Positions 6,276-12,299 of a DNA stretch of 15,832 nucleotides are shown piece by piece. The notes below the pieces were generated by a model, which worked only from the letters and a program-made list of their open reading frames with translations, was not told where the DNA came from and searched no databases. Position 1 is the stretch's first letter, and the number at the start of each line of letters is the position of its first letter. Origin of the DNA: Methanoculleus sp. UBA208 (GTDB taxonomy: Archaea; Halobacteriota; Methanomicrobia; Methanomicrobiales; Methanoculleaceae); assembly GCF_002498065.1 (NCBI RefSeq), contig NZ_DAFZ01000094.1, forward strand, positions 1-15,832, in the 5' to 3' direction. Position numbers and translations under genes: made by a program.

Positions 6276-6938
6276 TCAGACCCGGTGCACCTGCCCGACG
6301 CCTCCTGGGCGGAAAGACTCCGGGTACCGCTCCTGCAGTTTTGCGATCTTATCGGTGCAGTGCGATGCCGAGAGGTACGCCACCCCGGCGAGCGCATCGA
6401 TGTCCTCGCCGGTGACGGTGTGCAGCCCCCCGATAACGCCCCATACCCTGCCTTCCCGGGATACCCGGTCGATGATCCGGCCGATGTGAGGATGCGCGCA
6501 CCCGGTGACGACCAGGTAGCCGTCCGGAACGGTTACCGCGAGCGACTGCTCCCGGATGCCGGTCCCGAGCGGGCCGGTCACGGCGATGCCGTCGGCGATC
6601 CCGGTCCACTCGCGGACGATCCGCGGTTTTGTGTACTCCCGGATCAGCCCGAGCGTCTGCACGGAGACAGCGTCGTGGACGAAGACTTCTACCGACGGAC
6701 TCGCATCAAGGACCGCCGTGATGCCGCCGATGTGGTCGTGGTGGTCGTGGGAGAGGACGAGGTACCTGATGGACGCGGGATCGATGCCGAGCACCCGCAT
6801 GTTTGCGAGAAGGACGTCGCCGCGTTCTCCGGTATCAAAGAGCAGGCCCGCCTCCTCTATCAGGCAGGAGAACCCCCAGTCCGTCGTGAGCCCTTCCCGG
6901 CAGGGGACGTTGTTGTAGACTTCGGTTATCGTAAGCAT
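6276..6938 (-). CDS. MBL-fold metallo-hydrolase, COG1237 / dihydropterin-RFAP-synthase-like family
   Basis: This 220-residue cytoplasmic metallo-beta-lactamase-fold enzyme carries the metal motif SHDHHDHIGG (63-72, HxHxDH at 64-69), a later metal ligand in GCAHPHIG (146-153), GGLHTV (170-175) and ASHCTD (191-196). The GCAHP, GG.H and SHCT series is typical of the group often annotated as 7,8-dihydropterin-6-methyl-4-(beta-D-ribofuranosyl)aminobenzene-phosphate synthase. That name is often transferred by similarity, so the substrate here is open. The protein is somewhat shorter than many relatives but has all metal motifs. The ATG at 6938 has GGAG about 10 nt upstream. It lies downstream of the SIMPL gene, behind a strong hairpin, so it is probably transcribed separately. 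Confidence 0.8.
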   Translation of the reverse strand: MLTITEVYNNVPCREGLTTDWGFSCLIEEAGLLFDTGERGDVLLANMRVLGIDPASIRYLVLSHDHHDHIGGITAVLDASPSVEVFVHDAVSVQTLGLIREYTKPRIVREWTGIADGIAVTGPLGTGIREQSLAVTVPDGYLVVTGCAHPHIGRIIDRVSREGRVWGVIGGLHTVTGEDIDALAGVAYLSASHCTDKIAKLQERYPESFRPGGVGQVHRV

Positions 6939-7017
6939 GAAAAGCAGACTCCGATATTCCGGTCTCTCTTACCCAACGATTATGCTTCCCGATGGGGCAG
7001 GCGGGAGGTGAGGTGAT

Positions 7018-7044
7018 GGTCCGGGGTTCGGAGCGCCCCGGACC
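7018..7044 (-). terminator. Strong hairpin downstream of the SIMPL gene
   Basis: GGTCCGGGG (7018-7026) and CCCCGGACC (7036-7044) form a perfect 9-bp stem around a 9-nt loop. On the minus strand it begins 29 nt after the stop codon of the SIMPL gene, and a T-rich stretch (CTTCTTTTTC) lies between the stop and the stem. It may end that transcript or protect its 3' end. Confidence 0.5.
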
Positions 7045-7073
7045 TGCAGACGAAAAAGAAGTGTGGTAGAGGG

Positions 7074-7811
7074 TTATGAGATGACGTAGGTGATCGAGAC
7101 GGTGGCGGTCACGTCGATCTCGCCGGCCTCGAGCGGGGTCGGGACAGCCGAGCCCGCCGTCATCTCCATGCCCGAGTAGCGGCTGTCGTAGGCCAGAGGC
7201 ACGTAGTTGTTCCCGACGTTGACCTCTTTGACGTCGACGATGGTCTTGCCGATGGCTGCGGCGACCGCGTCGGCGTCGCCCCGCGCCTGCGTTACCGCGG
7301 CGGTCAGCGCCTGCGACCGGAACTCCTGCTGCTTTGCATCGCTCAGGGTGAACGAGAACCGGTTAACCCTGTTTGCGCCGTTTTCGACCGCGAGATCGAC
7401 GATCTCCCCGGCACGGCCCACGTCGTTCAGCGTGACCTCGAGGGTGTTGATCACCCGGTAGTATTTGACTCTGGCGGTTGTCAGGCCCTTGCTGTCGCTC
7501 TCGGTTATCGGGATGATGTTATAGGCGGCGGTCCTGATGTCCTTCTCCGGGATGCCGGCATTCTTCAGGGCGTTGACCACGGCATCCATTCTCTGGGCGT
7601 TCTGCTGCTGTGCTGTCGCAACATCGGTGTTCTCGGTCTCGACCGCGAATACGATGACGGCCTGGTCGGGCGTTGTCGTCACTTTGCCCGTGCCGGATAC
7701 GTGGATCAGTTTATCCCTGGATTCCTCCGGCAACTGTGCGGTGACGTTGCCGATCACCGCGGCGCAGAGGACCATCAGGGCGATCCCCAGAAGTGCTGCT
7801 TTTCCTCGCAT
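7074..7811 (-). CDS. Exported SIMPL (DUF541) domain protein
   Basis: The protein has 245 residues: an N-terminal signal peptide (about 1-26, hydrophobic core ALLGIALMVLCAAVIG) followed by one SIMPL/DUF541 domain. Typical features are ISVSGTGK-like IHVSGTGKVTTTPDQA near the start of the mature part, alternating strands and Gln/Ala-rich helices, and a C-terminal strand IDVTATVSITYVI. Family members are exported or periplasmic proteins such as bacterial BP26/OMP28 and YggE; a role in oxidative stress has been reported for some, but the archaeal role is unknown. The ATG at 7811 is preferred to TTG 7820 because the signal peptide then starts normally and a TATA-like box lies at 7841-7850. No LPXTG or PGF-type C-terminal anchor is present. 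Confidence 0.85.
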   Translation of the reverse strand: MRGKAALLGIALMVLCAAVIGNVTAQLPEESRDKLIHVSGTGKVTTTPDQAVIVFAVETENTDVATAQQQNAQRMDAVVNALKNAGIPEKDIRTAAYNIIPITESDSKGLTTARVKYYRVINTLEVTLNDVGRAGEIVDLAVENGANRVNRFSFTLSDAKQQEFRSQALTAAVTQARGDADAVAAAIGKTIVDVKEVNVGNNYVPLAYDSRYSGMEMTAGSAVPTPLEAGEIDVTATVSITYVIS

Positions 7812-7840
7812 AGGTATCAATCATCACTTTATTTGGCGAA

Positions 7841-7850
7841 AATAAATATC
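7841..7850 (-). promoter_or_regulatory. TATA-like box of the SIMPL gene
   Basis: GATATTTATT on the minus strand is centred about 35 nt before the ATG at 7811, predicting a leader of about 9 nt. It lies in a very AT-rich 120-bp spacer that also carries two GTTTTAATC direct repeats (7877-7885 and 7907-7915). Confidence 0.4.
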
Positions 7851-7932
7851 TTGCTTTAACAACGAGAATTTTCGTAGTTTTAATCGGAGGAATCATGAAA
7901 ATGAGTGTTTTAATCTCGTTTTCCTGAACACC

Positions 7933-8613
7933 TCATTCCCGGCCGGTCTTCGGCATCCACCCGGCCGCCGCCACCAGGCGGGCGATCAGGACGGCGATGT
8001 AGATGGTCCCGCTCACGGTCTCGAGCACGGCGAGCGACCGGGCCTGGTCGGTGATCGGCGTGATGTCGCCGTAGCCGAGCGTCGCAAGGGTGACGAAACT
8101 GTAGTAGATGAACGTGGGGAAGGTGAAAGCGTCGCCCGGGTGGCTGCTGAAGAACGATCCGGGACTGATGCTCTCGATGAGGCCGTAGGCGGTTGCCCAG
8201 GTCAGGCCCATGAGGAGGTAGACGGATACCGCTCCGGCGATGGTTTCGGTGGTGACCTGGCGTTCTCCGAGCACCCGCAGGAGGCCGACAAGCGCGGTGA
8301 AGGCGTAGAAGAGGAGCGTGAATATGCTCTCGGCACTACCGAAGATGGGGGTTCCGGTGATGACGTGGAGCCAGCCGAAGCCGAAGGCGGGGATCGCGAG
8401 GAGGACGGCGATCACGACCTGCCTCCGCCGATTGCTCACGGCGTAGACCCCGGTGATCAGGACGAAGGACGAGAGCACTTTCAGGGCGACCTGGCCGGTC
8501 GGCCCTGCACTCACGTAGGGGTAGACGGCGAGCAGGAGAATGAGCGATGCGAGCAGGTAGTGGAACTGCATCGCCCTGGCGCGGGCGAGGTACCGGGCGA
8601 GAAGGCCCTTCAC
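7933..8613 (-). CDS. Six-helix potassium-type ion channel (Ion_trans_2 pore)
   Basis: This 226-residue membrane protein has hydrophobic segments at about 19-36, 41-60, 65-85, 95-115, 125-147 and 192-216, with a pore loop at 165-184. The selectivity filter TLGYGD (178-183) is the canonical potassium filter. The fourth helix has only sparse arginines (113, 118), so voltage sensing is not evident, and the protein ends just after the last helix with no RCK or TrkA domain. The start is GTG at 8613, overlapping the kinase stop as GTGA, so translation is coupled to the Ser/Thr kinase. It could be regulated by the kinase or form part of its signal pathway (inference). Selectivity for potassium is inferred from the filter. 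Confidence 0.85.
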   Translation of the reverse strand: MKGLLARYLARARAMQFHYLLASLILLLAVYPYVSAGPTGQVALKVLSSFVLITGVYAVSNRRRQVVIAVLLAIPAFGFGWLHVITGTPIFGSAESIFTLLFYAFTALVGLLRVLGERQVTTETIAGAVSVYLLMGLTWATAYGLIESISPGSFFSSHPGDAFTFPTFIYYSFVTLATLGYGDITPITDQARSLAVLETVSGTIYIAVLIARLVAAAGWMPKTGRE

Positions 8614-9935
8614 GATTCTTCATCCCCTGCGCCGCCCGTCACGGCCTTGATTGCATCGAGCACCTCTTCGGCGGACTGGTAACGGTCGGCAGGATCCTTT
8701 GCGAGACACTGGAGGATGACCCGGTCGAGTCCTGCGAAGTCCGGATTGATCTCTCCGGGGGGGACCGGCTGCTCGTCGAGGGTTGCCCCGGCAAATCCGG
8801 CGAGGCTCTCGTGGGCGAAGGGAGCCTTCCCCGTCGCCATTTCGTAGAAGACAGCACCGAGCTGGTAGATGTCGGTCCGAGCATCGGTCCTGCCGAATCG
8901 CTCCGGGGCGATCTGCTCCGGGGCCGCATACGCGAGGGTGAACCCGGCGACGCTGGTATCCCGGCTTGCTGTCAGCGTCGTGCTCATGCCCCAGTCGGTG
9001 ATCTTCGGCGTCAGGTCGTCGGTGAGAAGAATGTTTCTCGGCTTGATATCCCGGTGGATCACGCCCCGCTCATGGGCGTAGGCAAGCCCGGCGGCGATGC
9101 CTGCAGCGATGCGGGCGGCGGTCTCCACTGGAAGGGGTTTTTCCAGCTGCTTCAGGGTCCGGGGCAGAAACTCCATCTCGACGAACGGTACCGGGAGGAT
9201 GTTGACCGAGTAAACCGCCACGATATTTTCGTGAACGAGGTCTTCCCAGAACCGCATCTCCTTCATGAAGGTCTTTCCCGTCGCCTCGTCGTAGGTGACC
9301 GGGATCTTCACCGCTACGGTTCGACGGTCATCGCGCCTGACCGCCGAGAAGACCTGTCCGAGCCCGCCTCTCCCGACGAAGGCGACCCGGTCGTACCGCT
9401 CTGCAAGTTCGGGCGGGAACCCGGCAGGGTGGGAGAGCACGGTCCGGTAGGCATCGGGGAAGATGGTCGTGCCCGCCGGTGCTTCGCCGCCGGTATCCGG
9501 TACCCCCAGGTACCGGGTACCGAGAACGAAGGCGCCGGCGAGCAGGATGAGGGCCAGGGCAGCCCAGGCCCAGGGGAACGGGTCAGTGACCGTCCGGCTG
9601 TCCTCTTCGGGCGCATCACCGCCCGTCCCGGTTTCCGTCGCCTCCGGCGTCGCTTCTGTCTGCCCCCCTTCCGGGGTATCGGCAGGCGTGACGGTCTCTT
9701 CGGGCGAGGGCAGGGGGGTGGGCGTCTCTTCCGGCGTATCTCTGGCCTTGTTCTGGCCGGGAGCGGCGCTTTTATCGTCGCCCGGGGTCTTTTCTGCAGA
9801 TTCGATGCCCTGGGGAGAGGCGCTCGAGTGCTCCGGAGGTCCTCCCGCGCCCGAGACGGCGGGGCAGACGGCGGCGAGGAGCAGGGCAGTGACGAGGATC
9901 AGGACGGCCGCCCGTCCGGCCCGTTCAGGCGGCAT
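8610..9935 (-). CDS. Membrane Ser/Thr protein kinase with N-terminal outward stalk
   Basis: The 441-residue protein has a signal peptide or signal anchor (about 1-30), a Pro/Thr/Glu/Ser-rich linker (31-118), a transmembrane helix (about 121-140) and a C-terminal Hanks-type kinase domain (about 180-435). Catalytic motifs are GRGGLGQVF (188-196), VAVK (207-210), VIHRDIKPRNILL (292-304), DWG at 314-316 in place of DFG, AAPE (337-340) and TDIYQLG (354-360). It is probably active. The order differs from PknB-type kinases, which have the kinase N-terminal and the sensor outside at the C-terminus. No folded sensor domain is visible in the linker. The start is ATG 9935, overlapping the HTH-FHA stop by 11 bp; the longer frame from 10046 lies within that gene. 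Ser/Thr specificity is inferred. Confidence 0.88.
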   Translation of the reverse strand: MPPERAGRAAVLILVTALLLAAVCPAVSGAGGPPEHSSASPQGIESAEKTPGDDKSAAPGQNKARDTPEETPTPLPSPEETVTPADTPEGGQTEATPEATETGTGGDAPEEDSRTVTDPFPWAWAALALILLAGAFVLGTRYLGVPDTGGEAPAGTTIFPDAYRTVLSHPAGFPPELAERYDRVAFVGRGGLGQVFSAVRRDDRRTVAVKIPVTYDEATGKTFMKEMRFWEDLVHENIVAVYSVNILPVPFVEMEFLPRTLKQLEKPLPVETAARIAAGIAAGLAYAHERGVIHRDIKPRNILLTDDLTPKITDWGMSTTLTASRDTSVAGFTLAYAAPEQIAPERFGRTDARTDIYQLGAVFYEMATGKAPFAHESLAGFAGATLDEQPVPPGEINPDFAGLDRVILQCLAKDPADRYQSAEEVLDAIKAVTGGAGDEES

Positions 9936-10725
9936 CCGGCACCGGCACCCCCCCGGGAACAACGAAGACGAGGGTTGCTCCCCGCGCGCCCTTCGCGAGT
10001 TCGACGAGGTCCCCGTCGTGGAGCTCCCGCCGTGTGCCCCGGTCAAGCGGCGTGCCGTTCACGAATGTGCCGCCGGTGCTGCCGCAGTCTTCGACGAGCC
10101 AGGCACCGTCCCGGCGGCGGGTGAGCCTGGCGTGCGGTCTCGAGACACGGGTGACCGCCGCGTACTCCTCACCGAGGACGATCTCCTGCCCGGAACGGTC
10201 GGGTGTGTCCGGGTCCGCCCGCCCTATGTCGATGCTGTCGTGCCCGAGCGGGAAGACCCTGCCGTCCTCCGCCCCGCCGAGGAGGATGACGACCGGAGGT
10301 TGCCCGGCGAACTCCCCCGAGAGCGTCTCCCGGACACCGGCGAGTTTCTTCGCGAGCACGGCATCCGTGAGCGTCAGTTTCAGGTTCGAGAAGAGCCCGA
10401 GGCTCCTCGTGATCGCCTCGAGCCCTCCGGGCACGAGCGAGTATTTCCAGACCGGGTGGATCCCTTTTGCGGTCGGGCGCGAGAGGCCGGCCTCTTTGCG
10501 GACGACCCCGATGCTCAGCAGCTTGTCGAGATGCTTCTTTGTGTTCTCGTAACTCGTCTCGATCTCGTACGAGATCTGTCGGACGTCCTTTGGCCTTCGT
10601 TCGATGACCTTCAGGATCTTCAAGCGTGTGCTGCTGCTCAGCACGTCCAGGTATTCGGAGAGTTCCTGCAGATCGTCGGTGTCTATATCGAGGATCAGCG
10701 TCCTTGAGTCATTGTCGTCGGTCAT
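9925..10725 (-). CDS. HTH-FHA fusion: predicted phosphothreonine-reading transcription regulator
   Basis: The 266-residue protein joins a winged-helix/ArsR-like HTH domain (about 18-100) to a C-terminal FHA domain (about 145-258). HTH features are the YLDVLSSSTRLKILKVIERR stretch and the recognition region SYENTKKHLDKLLSIGVV, both within 25-75. FHA features are IGR (167-169), SRPHARL (195-201) and GSTGGTFVNG (215-224); the usual GSxNGTxxNG has glycine for the first asparagine. FHA domains bind phosphothreonine, and the next gene is a Ser/Thr kinase overlapping by 11 bp, so kinase-controlled DNA binding is a fair inference. ATG 10725 is chosen: a TATA-like box lies at 10752-10761, which rules out the longer frame starting at 10902. 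Target genes are unknown; the divergent small genes or its own operon are candidates. Confidence 0.85.
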   Translation of the reverse strand: MTDDNDSRTLILDIDTDDLQELSEYLDVLSSSTRLKILKVIERRPKDVRQISYEIETSYENTKKHLDKLLSIGVVRKEAGLSRPTAKGIHPVWKYSLVPGGLEAITRSLGLFSNLKLTLTDAVLAKKLAGVRETLSGEFAGQPPVVILLGGAEDGRVFPLGHDSIDIGRADPDTPDRSGQEIVLGEEYAAVTRVSRPHARLTRRRDGAWLVEDCGSTGGTFVNGTPLDRGTRRELHDGDLVELAKGARGATLVFVVPGGVPVPDAA

Positions 10726-10751
10726 AGGCTTTCGTGCGGGACTTCGTTGCA

Positions 10752-10761
10752 GTATGTTTTC
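10752..10761 (-). promoter_or_regulatory. TATA-like box of the HTH-FHA/kinase/channel operon
   Basis: GAAAACATAC on the minus strand is centred about 31 nt before the ATG at 10725, so the leader would be only about 5 nt. No Shine-Dalgarno is seen before this start. Confidence 0.4.
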
Positions 10762-10881
10762 ACGACGTCGCTGATGAAGGTTATGCACCCCGTCCGGCTG
10801 GCTCGCCTCGCCACACGACCCTACGGCCGCAATGCCCGGGCCGCTGCCCCGGGGCGGCACTGTAGAATACATGGTTGTTGT

Positions 10882-10911
10882 CCGGATCCGGTCCCGGATC
10901 ATGTTTTATAC
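10882..10911 (+). promoter_or_regulatory. Palindromic operator candidate abutting a TATA box
   Basis: CCGGATCCGG (10882-10891) is a perfect palindrome and is followed by TC and CCGGATC (10894-10900). This makes two CCGGATC direct repeats 12 bp apart and a GATCCGG/CCGGATC dyad (10885-10900). The TATA-like TTTTATAC (10904-10911) begins 3 bp later, 26 nt before the ATG at 10934. A protein bound here would sit at the BRE/TATA position. Confidence 0.5.
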
Positions 10912-10933
10912 GAGAGGGCTGATCGGGGGTGGC

Positions 10934-11218
10934 ATGCTTGGAGAGATTGAGACCCTGCAGCAGCGGGCTGTGATGGTGGAGATCGAGGAGCTGATCCAGT
11001 CGACGCCCGACTATGCCGATATCAGGGAAACGCTCCGGTCGTTGAACTTCATACCGGAGCAGGACGATGCCGATGCCGCGATCTGGGTGCATCCCGGCCT
11101 CAGGATATTCGTCCTCCTGCAGATGAACCTCGGAGGCGGGTATACGGGGTACAGGGTAGCAACCTACGAGGACCTGGAACGCCGCGAGGGGGAGTCTGCC
11201 GTCTACAACGCCCGGTAA
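10934..11218 (+). CDS. Small protein of unknown function, paralogue 1
   Basis: This 94-residue soluble protein is not recognised by family. It has an N-terminal helical part (about 1-25), then DYADIRETLRSLNFIPEQ (about 26-43), a tryptophan strand AAIWVHPG, a hydrophobic strand IFVLLQM and YRVATYEDLE near the end. It aligns along most of its length with the next gene, sharing Y..IR..L..L.F, A.W, FV and Y.V.T.E..E. ATG 10934 is used because the TATA-like box at 10904-10911 predicts a transcript starting almost at this codon; upstream in-frame ATGs lie before or within the promoter. GGGGGTGG just before the ATG is very close to it. The gene is divergent from the HTH-FHA operon and has a palindrome at its promoter. 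Confidence 0.75.
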   Translation: MLGEIETLQQRAVMVEIEELIQSTPDYADIRETLRSLNFIPEQDDADAAIWVHPGLRIFVLLQMNLGGGYTGYRVATYEDLERREGESAVYNAR

Positions 11219-11277
11219 CGGCTTTTTCCTCGTAGCCCGCGGCGCCCCCTCTTCTCAACCATCCCTGCCGGGTCAGG

Positions 11278-11283
11278 TTTATC
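11278..11283 (+). promoter_or_regulatory. TATA-like box of small paralogue 2
   Basis: GGTTTATC (core 11278-11283) is centred about 29 nt before the ATG at 11309. A T-rich CTTTTTCCTC just after the stop of paralogue 1 (11222-11231) may end the first transcript, so the two genes probably have separate messages. Confidence 0.4.
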
Positions 11284-11308
11284 AGGGCGGATGCGGTATG
11301 GTTCTCGC

Positions 11309-11575
11309 ATGCCCAAACGAGTACAGATTGACCGGGAGGAACAGGAGGCCATGATGGGCCGTGTCCGGGAGATGATCGCCGCAAACGCCACCTACGACGG
11401 GATCCGTGCGGGCCTCGAGGGTCTCGGCTTCCGGGCGAAGGAGGACAGGCCCGCCCTTGCCCTCTGGGAGAGCGGCGAGCACGAACTCTTTGTCGTGGTC
11501 CATACCGATCCGAAGACCGGCAGGGTGCGGGATTACGAGGTGAAGACGTTCGAGGAGACGGAGGGGTTCGAGTAG
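11309..11575 (+). CDS. Small protein of unknown function, paralogue 2
   Basis: This 88-residue soluble, charged protein is not recognised by family. An N-terminal helix with PKRVQIDREEQEAMMGRV is followed by TYDGIRAGLEGLGFRAKE, a tryptophan strand ALALWES, strand ELFVVVHTD and the end YEVKTFEETEGF. The shared pattern with the gene at 10934 suggests tandem duplication and one small alpha/beta fold: helices, then strands around the conserved Trp and Phe-Val. ATG 11309 is preferred to ATG 11291 because the TATA-like box at 11278-11283 would place the transcript start near 11306. The stop lies 7 bp from the convergent membrane gene. No DNA-binding or enzyme motif is visible. Confidence 0.75.
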   Translation: MPKRVQIDREEQEAMMGRVREMIAANATYDGIRAGLEGLGFRAKEDRPALALWESGEHELFVVVHTDPKTGRVRDYEVKTFEETEGFE

Positions 11576-11582
11576 CCCCTGC

Positions 11583-12026
11583 TCACGCCCGGCCCGGCGG
11601 CGGATCCGCAAAGAGCGCGATATACCCGCCGATGAGCACGACGATGAAGACGGGTATGTAGACCGGAAGCGCAAACGTCTCGAACAGGAAAAAGACTTCG
11701 ACGCCGGTGATCTCGCCGACGAGCGAGAAGAGCCGGAAGAGGAACATGACCAGGAATACGGCACCGACGGCGCCGAAGATCGGGCCCGGCAGGTTCAGGG
11801 GAAATGCAAGGGCGCCGAAGAGGTCCCCGACGAGGAAGACGACCGAGATCAGGATGAGCAGCCCGAGGTTGGCGTTGAGGAACGCGACGATCCGGAGGAA
11901 GATGGGGGTCTGCACGTAGGCGCCGGCCAGGATATTCAGGATCGCGAGCACGATCAGGAAGACGACGAGCCCGATGATCCTCGACATGAGGACTTCGGCG
12001 ACCGATTCCTTCCTGTGCTCACCCAT
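11583..12026 (-). CDS. Small integral membrane protein of unknown function
   Basis: This 147-residue very hydrophobic protein has four likely transmembrane segments at about 15-37, 45-72, 82-103 and 122-140, a short polar N-terminus (MGEHRKESVAEV) and a Pro-rich tail (DPPPGRA). No family motif was recognised and there is no pore filter, metal motif or charged residue pattern in the helices that points to a function. GAGGGATC on the minus strand lies a few bases before the ATG at 12026 and is a good Shine-Dalgarno match, which favours this start over the longer frame from 12119. It converges with small paralogue 2 and is separated from the dehydrogenase gene by 273 bp, so it appears to be transcribed alone. 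Confidence 0.7.
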   Translation of the reverse strand: MGEHRKESVAEVLMSRIIGLVVFLIVLAILNILAGAYVQTPIFLRIVAFLNANLGLLILISVVFLVGDLFGALAFPLNLPGPIFGAVGAVFLVMFLFRLFSLVGEITGVEVFFLFETFALPVYIPVFIVVLIGGYIALFADPPPGRA

Positions 12027-12112
12027 GCGATCCCTCAAAAGATGGAAGGGTACTCTATCCTTATGGAGTTGTCGGCGGGGCAGGTGTCTTTGATACCCGT
12101 TGCGCTCGAACA

Positions 12113-12143
12113 TGAGCACCGTCAGGTGCGGAGAAGGCCGGGA
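12113..12143 (-). repeat. Dispersed repeat, copy B (inverted, shortened)
   Basis: Read on the minus strand, the 18 nt at 12130-12113 are identical to 6005-6022 of copy A, and TCCCGGCC (12143-12136) precedes it as in copy A. The part between them is shorter here than in copy A. Confidence 0.65.
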
Positions 12144-12232
12144 GGGGTGGGGATATGGAGTATGAGTCTCCTCTTGCCGGAAGGGGGGTGCCCCCGGTCG
12201 CGATATTCCCTCGGTCCAGCGTACCGGAATTT

Positions 12233-12249
12233 ACAACCGTTCCGGTTGT
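12233..12249 (-). terminator. Hairpin downstream of the dehydrogenase gene
   Basis: ACAACCG (12233-12239) and CGGTTGT (12243-12249) form a perfect 7-bp stem with a 3-nt loop, about 50 nt beyond the stop of the dehydrogenase gene. CCGGAA (12224-12229) and TTCCGG (12240-12245) offer an alternative pairing. No clear T-run follows on the minus strand, so a terminator role is tentative. Confidence 0.35.
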
Positions 12250-12299
12250 TTTGTGTGTTGCGGCTTGCGCCCTTCAGGTTTCGCCCCTGCGAGAACCTT

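Larger units (their letters stand above)
12027..12299. other. Spacer of 273 bp with repeat copy and hairpins
   Basis: The spacer lies between the end of the dehydrogenase gene and the start of the small membrane gene, both on the minus strand. It holds the inverted repeat copy at 12113-12143, a GGGGG-TG-CCCCC inverted repeat (12184-12195) and the hairpin ACAACCG-TTC-CGGTTGT (12233-12249). Read on the minus strand, GGTTCTCGCA (12296-12287) also matches the start of copy A. The promoter of the membrane gene should lie near 12050-12065 but no good TATA box is seen. No gene is supported. Confidence 0.5.

Noticed and set aside
5800..6415. Open frames on both strands across the repeat spacer
   Set aside because: They are made of Pro/Arg/Ser runs produced by the repeats and overlap real genes at both ends.
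8547..10124. Long open frame on the plus strand opposite the Ser/Thr kinase
   Set aside because: It is rich in Arg, Gly and Pro, has no recognisable motif, and lies opposite a gene with a full set of kinase motifs. GC-rich coding DNA often leaves such open shadow frames.
9463..10707. Plus-strand open frame opposite the kinase start and the HTH-FHA gene
   Set aside because: It is a low-complexity Ser/Ala/Gly/Arg translation spanning two overlapping real genes on the other strand.
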